A stretch of 40,874 nt of DNA, from the NCBI GenBank assembly GCA_025351785.1, contig JANXVF010000079.1:1-40874 (forward strand), written 5' to 3'. The stretch's first letter is position 1; each line of letters opens with the position of its first letter. A program made the translations under genes and the position numbers. Positions 18,117 through 27,717 of this stretch are shown one piece after another. Source of the stretch: Flavobacterium sp. (GTDB lineage: Bacteria > Bacteroidota > Bacteroidia > Flavobacteriales > Flavobacteriaceae). The notes below the pieces were generated by a model. The model searched no databases. It was not told the origin of the DNA and saw only the letters and a list, made by a program, of their open reading frames with translations.

Positions 18117-18133
18117 AACTCGTTTGAAAATTT

Positions 18134-18715
18134 ATGATAGCACATATTCAAGGAAAACTAATAGAAAAAACACCAACTGATGTTGTAATAGACTGTGGAG
18201 GAGTTGGTTATCATGTGAATATTTCATTACACACTTATACATTACTGCCCAATACAGACTTTGTAAAACTTTTTACACATCTAATTATAAAGGAAGATTC
18301 ACATTCGTTATATGGTTTTGTAGAAAAGTCAGAAAAAGAGATTTTTAAATTATTATTATCTGTTTCAGGAATAGGTGCTAGTATAGCTAGAACAATGCTC
18401 TCATCTATAGAGCCAAAACAAATTATACAAGCTTTAGCGACTGGCGATGTTGTTACCATTCAATCCATAAAAGGAATTGGCAGTAAAACCGCCCAAAGAG
18501 CAATTTTAGATTTAAAAGATAAAGTGTTAAAATTATATGATTTAGATGAAGTTTCGATGCTTCAAGGCAATACAAACAGAGATGAAGCGTTATCTGCTTT
18601 GGAAGTTTTAGGATTCGTGAAAAAAGCTTCTGAAAAAATAGTGGATAAAATAATTACAGAAAACCCAGATGCCACTCTAGAAACCATTATAAAACAGGCA
18701 TTAAAAAATTTATAA
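18134..18715 (+). CDS. ruvA: Holliday junction branch migration protein RuvA
   Basis: The 193-residue protein starts MIAHIQGKLIEKTPTDVVID, the usual RuvA beginning. Domain I is an OB fold (about 1-62) with VIDCGGVGYHVNIS. Domain II has two helix-hairpin-helix motifs (SGIGASIARTML at about 79-90 and KGIGSKTAQRAILDLKDK at about 114-131). Domain III (about 145-193) would contact RuvB. It binds four-way junctions and loads the RuvB motor, and neither ruvB nor ruvC is in the window. sprA starts 3 bp after its stop in the same reading frame. This ruvA-sprA neighbourhood is, to my knowledge, conserved in Flavobacteriaceae. Identification is secure. Confidence 0.97.
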   Translation: MIAHIQGKLIEKTPTDVVIDCGGVGYHVNISLHTYTLLPNTDFVKLFTHLIIKEDSHSLYGFVEKSEKEIFKLLLSVSGIGASIARTMLSSIEPKQIIQALATGDVVTIQSIKGIGSKTAQRAILDLKDKVLKLYDLDEVSMLQGNTNRDEALSALEVLGFVKKASEKIVDKIITENPDATLETIIKQALKNL

Positions 18716-18718
18716 TTC

Positions 18719-21700
18719 TTGAAAACACATTACCATAGCCTTTCCCAGTTATTCTTAAAAACAGCAATTTTGATTGCTTTTTTTTGGAATAGCTTTGTTG
18801 TGGTGGCGCAAGTAAAAGTTGATACTACATACAATAAAGGGAAATTAGATATCGATAACCCAAAAAGTATTATTGAGGCTTACACCTATGATCCCGTTAC
18901 CGATAAATACATATTGACCAAAACTTTTGAAGGTTTCAACATCAATTACCCGATAATCCTATCGCCTAAAGAATATCAAGAATTGGTTTTAAGAGAATCG
19001 ATGCGTGATTATTTTAAAGAAAAATCAGATGCTATTGACGGTAAAAAGAAAGGTAGCGAAGAAAAAAAGAAAAATTTACTGCCTCGATATTATGTTAACT
19101 CCAGCTTTTTTGAAACTATTTTTGGAGGAAATACGATTGATGTGAAACCCACCGGATCAGTAGAGGTTGATCTTGGAGTGCGTCATACAAAACAAGACAA
19201 TCCATCTTTTTCTCCAAGAAATAGATCAACAACTACTTTTGATTTTAACCAGCGAATCAGCATGAGTTTAAACGGAAAAGTAGGAACAAGAGTAAGTGTA
19301 AATGCAAATTATGATACACAATCGACATTTGCTTTTCAAAATCTAATTAAACTACAATATGCACCAACAGAGGATGATATAATTCAAAAAATTGAAGTTG
19401 GAAATGTGAGTATGCCCCTTACGAGTTCTTTAATAAGAGGTGCGCAAAGTTTATTTGGTGTTAAAGCACAGCTTCAATTTGGTAAAACAACTGTAACAGG
19501 GGTTTTCTCTGAACAAAAATCGCAAACTAAAACAGTTACTGCACAAGGTGGAGGAACTGTTCAAAACTTTGAATTATTTGGATTAGATTATGATGCTGAG
19601 CGTCATTTTTTCTTGTCTCAATATTTTAGAGATAAATATGATTCGTCAATAAAAAACTATCCATTTATAGATAGTCGTGTCAACATTACTCGAATAGAAG
19701 TTTGGATAACTAACAAGCAAAACCGAGTAAGTCAAACTAACAACAATTTAAGAAACATCATCGCTTTGCAGGATTTAGGTGAATCGAAGTTGAATGGTTT
19801 AAATGATAATCAAGTTGTAGCAATAGAATCTCCAACAAATACACCTCCATTTTTTTTTACACCACAAACGGCGAATCTCCCTTCTGATAACAAAAATAAC
19901 CGATATGATCCTGAGTTAATTACTGCAGGTACTGGTTTATTAAACACAAATATTCGTCAAATTGTTACATCAAATTCTGGATTTAACAATACAGTTCCTG
20001 TAAACGAAGGTACTGATTATGCAAAGCTTGAAAATGCACGAAAATTGCTTCCAAACGAATATACATTCAATCCGCAACTTGGTTATCTATCCTTGCAACA
20101 ACGATTGGCAAATGATGAAGTTCTAGGAGTTGCTTATCAATATACTGTTGGAAACGATGTTCATCAAGTTGGTGAGTTTGGTACAGACGGAGTTGCAGCA
20201 ACCGAAGTAGATAATAATGGAATTCCTACCTCACAGGCATTAATTGTAAAAATGTTGAAAAGTAGTTTGACAAACGTTCAAAAACCTATTTGGAATTTGA
20301 TGATGAAGAATATTTATCAAATTCAAGGAGGATATCAACTACAAAAAGAAGATTTCAAGTTTAATATATTGTATACAAATCCTTCGCCATTAAACTACAT
20401 AACTCAAGCCGATCCTGCTACTCCATTACCAGCAAATGTTGAACAAACACCTTTGTTGAAAGTATTTAATGTAGATCGATTAAATTATAACAACGATCCT
20501 CAGGATGGTGGTGATGGTTTTTTCGATTTTATTCCCGGACTGACAATAGATCAACAAAATGGAAGAATAATTTTTACATCGGTAGAACCTTTTGGAAAAT
20601 ATTTATTTGAAAAATTAAGAAGCAATCCTTCCGAAAATTATTATGGTGATCCTAATAATATATCAGATTATAATGCCAATCAAAAGAAATATGTTTTCAG
20701 AAATCTTTATGCAAATACACAAGCTGGAGCATTACAGGAAAGCGAAAAAAATAAATTTCAATTAAAGGGAAAATTCAAATCATCTGGTGGTGATGGAATT
20801 CCAATTGGCGCATTCAATGTTCCAAAAGGCTCTGTTGTTGTTACTGCTGGTGGTAGAGTTTTGGTTGAAGGAATAGATTATACTGTTAATTATCAGGCTG
20901 GTAGAGTTCAAATTCTTGATCCAGCGTTGCAAGCATCCAATACTCCAATACAAGTTACTGTAGAAAATAATTCAACTTTTGGTCAACAAACTCGTCGTTT
21001 TTTTGGAGTGAATATCGAACATAAATTTTCTGATAAATTTTTAGTAGGAGCAACACTTTTACGAATGTCAGAAAAGCCATTTACACAAAAATCGAGCTAC
21101 GGGCAAGAATCTGTAAACAATACTATTTATGGTTTAAACGCAGCTTACTCTACCGAAGTTCCTTTTTTGACACGTTTAGTAAACAAATTACCAAATATTG
21201 ATACTGATGTTCCATCAAACTTTTCTTTTAGAGGTGAAGTTGCTTACTTAAAACCAAATTCGCCGAAAGGAGATAAATTTAACGGAGAAGCAACTGTTTA
21301 CATTGATAATTTTGAAGGCTCGCAAACTACAATAGATTTACGCTCGGCACAAGCTTGGAGTTTATCGTCAACGCCACTTCATAATAGCACAAGTCTTGGT
21401 TATAATGATTTTGGAGGTGGATCAAACGGATTAGATTATGGATTTAAAAGAGCTAAATTCGCATGGTATAGTATTGACCCAATATTTTACACGCAACGAC
21501 CAGCAGGAATTGATGAACTTACCGATAATAATAATAGACGAATTTTTAGTTCAGAGTTATATCCTCAACTAGAAATTGCGGCAGGCCAGTCACAGGTTGT
21601 AAACACACTTGATTTAAGTTATTTTCCAACAGAACGAGGTCCTTACAATTTTAATCCTCAAACATCATCTACAAATACCTTACCTAATCCTGCTGATAAT

Positions 21701-24700
21701 TTTGGTGGTATAGTACGTTCTTTAAATTCTACAAACTTCGAACAAAGTAATGTAGAATATTTACAATTTTGGATGTTAGATCCCTACTATGACCCAGGAA
21801 ATACAACTGCTCAAGTCCCTGTAACCAATACTGGAAAGGTTTATTTTAATCTTGGTGAGATATCTGAAGATGTGCTTCAAGATGGTAGAAAATTTTACGA
21901 AAATGGTATTGGAAATAATCAAATTGTAGTAAATCCGCAACCTATTTGGGGAGATGTGCCTGCATCGCAATCTTTAATCTATGCATTCGATTCCAATCAA
22001 GATAACAGAGCTTCTCAGGATTTAGGTTTAAACGGATTGACTGATGCACAAGAAGCTACTAAATTTCCAGCTTTTTCTTCATTTCAAGATCCAGCAGAGG
22101 ACAATTATAATTATTATTTAAATGCTACAGGAACCATTTTTGACCGATATAAAAATTATAATGGAACCGAAGGAAATTCGCCTGTTAATGTTACAGATAC
22201 AAACAGGGGCTCGACCACCATACCCGATGTTGAAGACATAAATCGCGACAATACCATGAGTACTATTAATGCATATTATGAATATAGCATTAATGTAAGC
22301 CAAGCTGCACTAGCAACTGTTGGTCAAAATTTTATTACAGATATAAGAATTTCTGATATTGGTGGAACAGTTCCTACACAAGCCAGATGGGTTCAGTTTA
22401 AAATTCCAATTTCGCAACCTGAAAATAAAATAGGAGGTATATCTGATTTTCGTTCCATACGTTTTATGAGAATGTTCATGACTCAATTTACTAATAAAGT
22501 TACGCTTCGATTTGGATCGTTAGACTTAGTTAGGGGTGAATGGAGACGCTATGTAAACACTTTAGATCCATCAGATCCAGTAGTTTCTGATGACAATACT
22601 GATTTTGATGTGTTCTCATTAAGCATACAAGAAAACGGAAGCAAACTGCCTATTCCTTATGTTATTCCGCCAGGAGTAGAACGAGAACAATTGTACAATA
22701 ATAATACTTTAATAAAACAAAACGAACAAGCACTTGCCGTAAGGGTAAAAGGACAAGGACTTGAAGCAGGTGACTCTAGAGCTATTTTTAAAAATATAAG
22801 TGTCGATATGAGACAGTTTAAAAAACTAAGAATGTTTATGCATGCTGAGGCTTTACCAGACGATCCAAATTCGATTGATGATGACGAAATGGTTGGATTT
22901 ATTCGTTTTGGTAACGATTTTACAGATAATTTTTATCAAATAGAACTTCCTTTAAAGAAAACAGCATTTGGAGCAACAAGCCAAACCGATATATGGCCAG
23001 AATCAAACCAAATAGAATTGTCGTTAGAGTTACTTACAAAATTAAAAATTATAGGATTAAGTCATGTTTTTCTGCCAGATGAAATTTTATATTACAATGA
23101 AGATGAACTAGATCCTTCGTTAGTAAATAAAGTAAATAAACTCAGAATAGGAATTAGAGGAAATCCAAATTTTGGATTAGTTAGAACCTTAATGGTAGGC
23201 GTAAAAAATAATACCGATAGATTAAATACGCCGACACATCCATTATTTAGAAAACGAATAAAAGGTGAGGCTTGGTTTAATGAACTCCGAATGTCTGATA
23301 TGGATAATAAAGGAGGTATGGCAGCTGTAGGAAATATTGATGGAAATATTGCCGATTTTGCAACCCTTTCGGCTACTGGAAAAATGAGTACAATCGGCTT
23401 TGGATCGCTAGAACAAAAACCTAACGAGAGAAGCAGAGATGATACTAAACAATATAATATAGTAACCAATTTGAGTTTAGGTAAATTGCTCCCAAAAAAA
23501 TGGGGAATAAATTTACCATTTAATTACTCTGTTGGCGAGGAGTTCATCGTTCCTAAATATGATCCTTTCAATCAAGATATCGAACTTAAACAACTTATAG
23601 ATGTTACGGCAAGCGAATCTGAAAAAAAGAATATAAAAGACAGAGCAACAGATTATACCAAACGAAAAAGCATCAATTTTATTGGAGTAAAAAAACTACG
23701 TGGCGAGAAACAAGCACAACATTTTTATGATCCAGAAAATTTAACTTTATCTTATTCATATAACCAAGTAGAACGCCATAATTATGAGATTGAAAGTTTT
23801 ATTGATCAGCATGTAAATACAACAGCAGATTATACTTATGCCTTCAAATCTAAACCGATTGAACCCTTTAAAAAAGTTAAAACATTTCAAAAAAATGGTT
23901 ACTGGAAAATGTTAAGCGATTTTAATTTTAATTATTTGCCAAGCAATGTTTCCTTTAGTTCTAATATTATCCGTCAATACAACAAGCAACAATTTAGATT
24001 AGTAGATGTTGCAGGAATTGGTTTAGAATCATTATACCAAAGAAATTTTATGTTTAATTATCAATACGGATTTAATTATAACTTGACAAAAGCCTTAAAA
24101 GTAAATTTTACAGCTTCTTCTCATAATATTGTCAGAAATTATTTAGATGCCAATAATAAACCAGATAATAGCTATAATATCTGGACTGATTACTGGAACG
24201 CAGGAACCCCAAATCAACACAATCAGCAGTTAACAATTAACTATGAATTGCCTATCAATAAAATTCCTGCACTAAGTTTTGTAAAATCAACCTATACTTA
24301 TACAGGCGATTATAGCTGGCAAGCATCATCATTAGCTTTAGCATCAGTAACAGCAGAAGATGGTACTACCTACAATTTAGGAAATACTATTCAAAATGCT
24401 GCCGCTCACAAGTTGAACACTACATTGAGTATGGATGGTTTTTATAAATACATTGGATTAATTAAAAATAAAAAACCAGTTCAAAAAGCACCAGCAGTTG
24501 CTCCAAAACCAGGAGAAAAAATTGTGGCAATAAAAGCACAGCCGGCAAAAGACACAAATATTTTTCTAGATGGGTTAAAAGGTGTGTTAACAAGTGTAAA
24601 AAATGTGCAGGTAAATTATATTCAAACTCAAGGCACGGCTTTACCAGGATATTTGCCTAGTATAGGCTTTTTTGGAACTGCCCAACCTACTTTAGGATTT

Positions 24701-25942
24701 GTTTTTGGAAACCAAGATGAAGTGCGATATGAAGCTGCAAAAAGAGGATGGTTGACAAATTATCCAGATTTTAATCAAAATTATGCTCAAATTACAAATA
24801 GAACTCTTGACTTTACAGCAAATATGGATTTATTTCCAGATTTTAAAATTGATTTAACAGGAAATAGAACATACGCAAATAATTTTGCCGAACAATATAA
24901 TGTTGATAATGATGGAAATTATACTTCATTATCTCCTCACAATACAGGAAATTTTGCTACTTCAACTATTATGTTAAAAACTGCTTTTAAAGAAAGTGAT
25001 GAAAATGGATCGTCGGCATTTGATGATTTTAGAAACAATAGAATCATTATTGCAAATAGATTAGCAACAGATAGAGGTATCGACATTAATAATCCTGTAA
25101 ATTTAACTCCAGATGGCTTCCCAATAGGATATGGAAAAAATAATCAAGCAGTTTTACTTCCTGCATTTTTGGCGGCATATACAGGATTAGGGATTACAAA
25201 TAGCAAACAAGGCGAGGCTGCAAACAAAGTTTCAACTGGAATTTTTAGAGATATTCCCTTACCTAACTGGAATATAAAATACAGTGGACTGATGCGTTAC
25301 AAATTTTTTAAAGAAAATTTTAAACGTTTTTCATTACAACACAGTTATAAAGCAAGTTACACAGTAAACTCGTTTAGATCAAACTTTGATTACAATCAAA
25401 ACCCAAATGGCACTGACACTGGAGGTAATTATTACAATCAAACCATTGTAGGAAATGTAAATTTAGTTGAACAATTTAGTCCACTGATTAGAGTGGATAT
25501 GGAAACTAAAAGTTCTTTTAAATTTTTGGCCGAACTAAAAAAAGACCGTGCCTTATCATTAAGTTTTGATAACAATTTGCTTACAGAAGTAAAAGGAATC
25601 GAATATATAATTGGTACAGGATATCGATTTAAAGATGTGATTTTTTCATCACAATTATCGAGTGATCCAACGGGAATTATAAAAGGGGACATTAACCTAA
25701 AACTTGATTTTTCCTACCGAAATAATAAAACTATAGTTCGTTATTTAGATTATAATAATAATCAAATTGGTGGTGGACAAAATATATGGTCAGCAAAATT
25801 AACAGCCGACTATTCATTAAGTAAAAATTTGACTATAATATTCTATTACGATCATTCTTTCTCAAAAGCAGTAATATCAACTTCTTTTCCGTTAACAAAC
25901 ATTCGATCTGGATTTACACTTCGATATAATTTTGGAAATTAA
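18719..25942 (+). CDS. sprA: SprA, outer-membrane translocon of the type IX secretion system
   Basis: The 2407-residue product has the expected size of SprA/Sov, the giant beta-barrel through which T9SS cargo crosses the outer membrane. The start is forced: the ruvA TAA lies in this frame at 18713-18715, no ATG is available, and TTG at 18719 begins a signal peptide (1-31, ending FVVVAQ). Recognisable parts are the N-terminal region VEVDLGVRHTKQDNPSFSPR (about 145-165) and repeated plug and barrel segments with many aromatic-ended strands. The barrel closes with LTIIFYYDHSFSK and SGFTLRYNFGN, where a terminal aromatic and glycine fit BAM-mediated insertion. It should serve the cargo genes in this window and is needed for gliding in F. 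johnsoniae. gcvH follows at 61 bp. Confidence 0.96.
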   Translation: MKTHYHSLSQLFLKTAILIAFFWNSFVVVAQVKVDTTYNKGKLDIDNPKSIIEAYTYDPVTDKYILTKTFEGFNINYPIILSPKEYQELVLRESMRDYFKEKSDAIDGKKKGSEEKKKNLLPRYYVNSSFFETIFGGNTIDVKPTGSVEVDLGVRHTKQDNPSFSPRNRSTTTFDFNQRISMSLNGKVGTRVSVNANYDTQSTFAFQNLIKLQYAPTEDDIIQKIEVGNVSMPLTSSLIRGAQSLFGVKAQLQFGKTTVTGVFSEQKSQTKTVTAQGGGTVQNFELFGLDYDAERHFFLSQYFRDKYDSSIKNYPFIDSRVNITRIEVWITNKQNRVSQTNNNLRNIIALQDLGESKLNGLNDNQVVAIESPTNTPPFFFTPQTANLPSDNKNNRYDPELITAGTGLLNTNIRQIVTSNSGFNNTVPVNEGTDYAKLENARKLLPNEYTFNPQLGYLSLQQRLANDEVLGVAYQYTVGNDVHQVGEFGTDGVAATEVDNNGIPTSQALIVKMLKSSLTNVQKPIWNLMMKNIYQIQGGYQLQKEDFKFNILYTNPSPLNYITQADPATPLPANVEQTPLLKVFNVDRLNYNNDPQDGGDGFFDFIPGLTIDQQNGRIIFTSVEPFGKYLFEKLRSNPSENYYGDPNNISDYNANQKKYVFRNLYANTQAGALQESEKNKFQLKGKFKSSGGDGIPIGAFNVPKGSVVVTAGGRVLVEGIDYTVNYQAGRVQILDPALQASNTPIQVTVENNSTFGQQTRRFFGVNIEHKFSDKFLVGATLLRMSEKPFTQKSSYGQESVNNTIYGLNAAYSTEVPFLTRLVNKLPNIDTDVPSNFSFRGEVAYLKPNSPKGDKFNGEATVYIDNFEGSQTTIDLRSAQAWSLSSTPLHNSTSLGYNDFGGGSNGLDYGFKRAKFAWYSIDPIFYTQRPAGIDELTDNNNRRIFSSELYPQLEIAAGQSQVVNTLDLSYFPTERGPYNFNPQTSSTNTLPNPADNFGGIVRSLNSTNFEQSNVEYLQFWMLDPYYDPGNTTAQVPVTNTGKVYFNLGEISEDVLQDGRKFYENGIGNNQIVVNPQPIWGDVPASQSLIYAFDSNQDNRASQDLGLNGLTDAQEATKFPAFSSFQDPAEDNYNYYLNATGTIFDRYKNYNGTEGNSPVNVTDTNRGSTTIPDVEDINRDNTMSTINAYYEYSINVSQAALATVGQNFITDIRISDIGGTVPTQARWVQFKIPISQPENKIGGISDFRSIRFMRMFMTQFTNKVTLRFGSLDLVRGEWRRYVNTLDPSDPVVSDDNTDFDVFSLSIQENGSKLPIPYVIPPGVEREQLYNNNTLIKQNEQALAVRVKGQGLEAGDSRAIFKNISVDMRQFKKLRMFMHAEALPDDPNSIDDDEMVGFIRFGNDFTDNFYQIELPLKKTAFGATSQTDIWPESNQIELSLELLTKLKIIGLSHVFLPDEILYYNEDELDPSLVNKVNKLRIGIRGNPNFGLVRTLMVGVKNNTDRLNTPTHPLFRKRIKGEAWFNELRMSDMDNKGGMAAVGNIDGNIADFATLSATGKMSTIGFGSLEQKPNERSRDDTKQYNIVTNLSLGKLLPKKWGINLPFNYSVGEEFIVPKYDPFNQDIELKQLIDVTASESEKKNIKDRATDYTKRKSINFIGVKKLRGEKQAQHFYDPENLTLSYSYNQVERHNYEIESFIDQHVNTTADYTYAFKSKPIEPFKKVKTFQKNGYWKMLSDFNFNYLPSNVSFSSNIIRQYNKQQFRLVDVAGIGLESLYQRNFMFNYQYGFNYNLTKALKVNFTASSHNIVRNYLDANNKPDNSYNIWTDYWNAGTPNQHNQQLTINYELPINKIPALSFVKSTYTYTGDYSWQASSLALASVTAEDGTTYNLGNTIQNAAAHKLNTTLSMDGFYKYIGLIKNKKPVQKAPAVAPKPGEKIVAIKAQPAKDTNIFLDGLKGVLTSVKNVQVNYIQTQGTALPGYLPSIGFFGTAQPTLGFVFGNQDEVRYEAAKRGWLTNYPDFNQNYAQITNRTLDFTANMDLFPDFKIDLTGNRTYANNFAEQYNVDNDGNYTSLSPHNTGNFATSTIMLKTAFKESDENGSSAFDDFRNNRIIIANRLATDRGIDINNPVNLTPDGFPIGYGKNNQAVLLPAFLAAYTGLGITNSKQGEAANKVSTGIFRDIPLPNWNIKYSGLMRYKFFKENFKRFSLQHSYKASYTVNSFRSNFDYNQNPNGTDTGGNYYNQTIVGNVNLVEQFSPLIRVDMETKSSFKFLAELKKDRALSLSFDNNLLTEVKGIEYIIGTGYRFKDVIFSSQLSSDPTGIIKGDINLKLDFSYRNNKTIVRYLDYNNNQIGGGQNIWSAKLTADYSLSKNLTIIFYYDHSFSKAVISTSFPLTNIRSGFTLRYNFGN

Positions 25943-26003
25943 AAGATGAAAATGTTTCTGAATTTTATTTTATATTTACATCAACATAAAAACTATTAAT
26001 ACA

Positions 26004-26384
26004 ATGAACTTACCGAGTAATTTAAAATATACAAAAGATCACGAATGGGTGTCGATTGATGGAGATATTGCAACTGTTGGAATCACACATTTTGCACAAA
26101 GCGAACTTGGCGATATTGTTTATGTAGAAGTTGAAACTTTAGATCAAACATTGAATCGCGATGAAGTTTTTGGGACCGTTGAGGCAGTAAAAACTGTTTC
26201 TGATTTATTTTTGCCTCTTTCTGGAGAAATAATCGAATTTAACGAAGACCTAGAAAAAAATCCAGAAACTGTCAACTCGGATCCTTATGGAAAAGGATGG
26301 ATGATAAAAATTAAAGTTTCAGATTTGGCACAATGGAATGATTTGTTAGACCACGATGCATACGGAAAGTTAATTGGAGCTTAA
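26004..26384 (+). CDS. gcvH: Glycine cleavage system H protein
   Basis: The 126-residue protein has the normal H-protein length and start (MNLPSNLKYTKDHEWVSI). The lipoyl-lysine is Lys63 in GTVEAVKTVSDLF. The end NDLLDHDAYGKLIG is also typical. It carries the aminomethyl group between the P, T and L proteins of the glycine cleavage system. The partner genes are not in the window. A degenerate -7 box (TATATTTA) lies upstream, so it may depend partly on the sprA transcript. Its last 11 bases overlap the start of the VanZ gene. Identification is secure. Confidence 0.97.
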   Translation: MNLPSNLKYTKDHEWVSIDGDIATVGITHFAQSELGDIVYVEVETLDQTLNRDEVFGTVEAVKTVSDLFLPLSGEIIEFNEDLEKNPETVNSDPYGKGWMIKIKVSDLAQWNDLLDHDAYGKLIGA

Positions 26385-26736
26385 AAATAAAATATCGTTT
26401 TTATTAGCTCTTTCCTGGACTATCCTAATTACTATTTTGAGTTTAATGCCATTGGGCGATATAGGAAAAAACGTTGCTATTGATAATTCTGACAAATATG
26501 TACATTTCACCTTCTATCTTGTTTTTGTATTAGTCTGGTATCAATTTGCTGAAAACCAAAATCGGTTTACATACTTAAAAAGGCATGTAATTTTATTTGC
26601 AATAGGCTATGGAGTTGTAATGGAAATTTGCCAGGGAGCATTTACTACAACCCGTTGTGCAGATATTAACGATGTTTTTGCAAATTCGTTTGGTGCAATA
26701 GTTGGATATTTAATAATAACTCTTCTTAAAAAATAA
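26374..26736 (+). CDS. VanZ family membrane protein
   Basis: The 120-residue protein has about four membrane helices and the VanZ-family signature: NSDKYVHFTFYLVF (about 29-42) and the later GVVMEICQGAFTTTRCADINDVFANSFGA. The best start is TTG at 26374, which overlaps the gcvH end by 11 bases and includes the first helix; the next ATG (26446) would delete that helix. The overlap suggests translational coupling to gcvH. The family takes its name from a teicoplanin-resistance accessory protein, but most members have no known job, and no resistance genes are near. Placing a vanZ gene after gcvH near sprA is, as I recall, usual in Flavobacterium. Confidence 0.85.
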   Translation: MELKNKISFLLALSWTILITILSLMPLGDIGKNVAIDNSDKYVHFTFYLVFVLVWYQFAENQNRFTYLKRHVILFAIGYGVVMEICQGAFTTTRCADINDVFANSFGAIVGYLIITLLKK

Positions 26737-26889
26737 AAAAATACTGGATAAGCGGTAATTTATCTAAATACAATTACCAAAAAATTATTTATTATGTTTA
26801 TGATACTTAAAGCCAAAGTTTGAAAACAGTTTTTAACTAAATTTGAATAGTGGTAAATCACCTTAAAATCATAAACTAAATAAAGTTTT

Positions 26890-26916
26890 TTGCTACCTCT
26901 ATTTTTCTTATTTTTG
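26890..26916 (+). promoter_or_regulatory. Promoter of deoC-remB (TTG -33 and TATTTTTG -7)
   Basis: TTG at 26890-26892 and TATTTTTG at 26909-26916 are 16 bp apart, slightly short of the usual spacing. They lie 40 bp before the deoC ATG. Confidence 0.5.
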
Positions 26917-26956
26917 ACCATCACAAATTAATATTACACTTATTTTGTGAACTAAG

Positions 26957-27700
26957 ATGAATATAAAAAGCTATATAGATTCTACATATTTAAAAACTGC
27001 TATTGATGCTAGAATTTCTGAATCTGAAAATAAGAAAATAGCAATAAAATATATTCAAGAAGCAATTGATGAAGGTTTTAAACTAATAATGATTAGACCA
27101 GAATTTGTTACTGTTGCAAAAAAAATGATTTTAGAATCAAAATCAAAACTTACCATAGGAACAGTTATATCATTTCCCCACGGAAAAAGTACTATACAAG
27201 AAAAATATTTAGAAGCTGTAAAAGCAATAAATGACGGAGCAGATGATTTAGATTTTGTTTGTAATTATGAAGCTTTTATAAATGGTGAAACTCAATTAGT
27301 AAAAAATGAAATTAAAACATGTACCCAATTAGGACTTGAAAACAATAAAATTGTAAAGTGGATTATAGAAGTTGCAGCATTAAATAATGACGAAATCATA
27401 AAAATTTGTGTTTTAATAAAAAATGTAATTATAGCAAATTTTAAAGAAACTAACTATGCAAATGTATTTGTTAAATCATCAACAGGATTTTTTAAACCTT
27501 CAAATTCTTCTACAAATGGCGCAACAATTCAATCCATAATCATTATGCTCGAAAATGCCTCGCCACTGTCTGTAAAAGCATCTGGCGGCATAAAAACTAC
27601 AGCTGATGCAGTTCAAATGATTCGATTGGGTGTAAAAAGAATTGGTACTTCAGCAGCATTAGCAATAGCAAATAACACATCAATCACAGATAATTATTAA
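26957..27700 (+). CDS. deoC: Deoxyribose-phosphate aldolase (DeoC), divergent
   Basis: The 247-residue TIM-barrel aldolase interconverts 2-deoxyribose 5-phosphate with glyceraldehyde 3-phosphate and acetaldehyde. The Schiff-base lysine is Lys173 in VFVKSSTGF. The second active-site lysine is Lys207 in VKASGGIKT. The catalytic Asp is probably Asp99 in DDLDFV. GTVISFPHGK is also a family motif. Some stretches are less conserved, such as IDSTYLK for the usual IDHTLLK, and LIMIRPEFV where a cysteine-containing SVCVNP-like segment is normal. Active-site residues are kept, so it should be active. remB starts 17 bp later and is probably cotranscribed. No other deoxynucleoside catabolism genes are present. 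Confidence 0.92.
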   Translation: MNIKSYIDSTYLKTAIDARISESENKKIAIKYIQEAIDEGFKLIMIRPEFVTVAKKMILESKSKLTIGTVISFPHGKSTIQEKYLEAVKAINDGADDLDFVCNYEAFINGETQLVKNEIKTCTQLGLENNKIVKWIIEVAALNNDEIIKICVLIKNVIIANFKETNYANVFVKSSTGFFKPSNSSTNGATIQSIIIMLENASPLSVKASGGIKTTADAVQMIRLGVKRIGTSAALAIANNTSITDNY

Positions 27701-27717
27701 TTTTTATTTCAGAAAAA

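Noticed and set aside
26374..26736. VanZ gene as an antibiotic-resistance gene
   Set aside because: Only the membrane family is shared. No vanHAX-type genes are nearby and the gene is part of a housekeeping cluster.
26753..26790. Inverted repeat GGTAATT ... AATTACC after the VanZ gene
   Set aside because: Seven AT-rich pairs around an 11-nt loop and followed by A, not T. Too weak to call a terminator.
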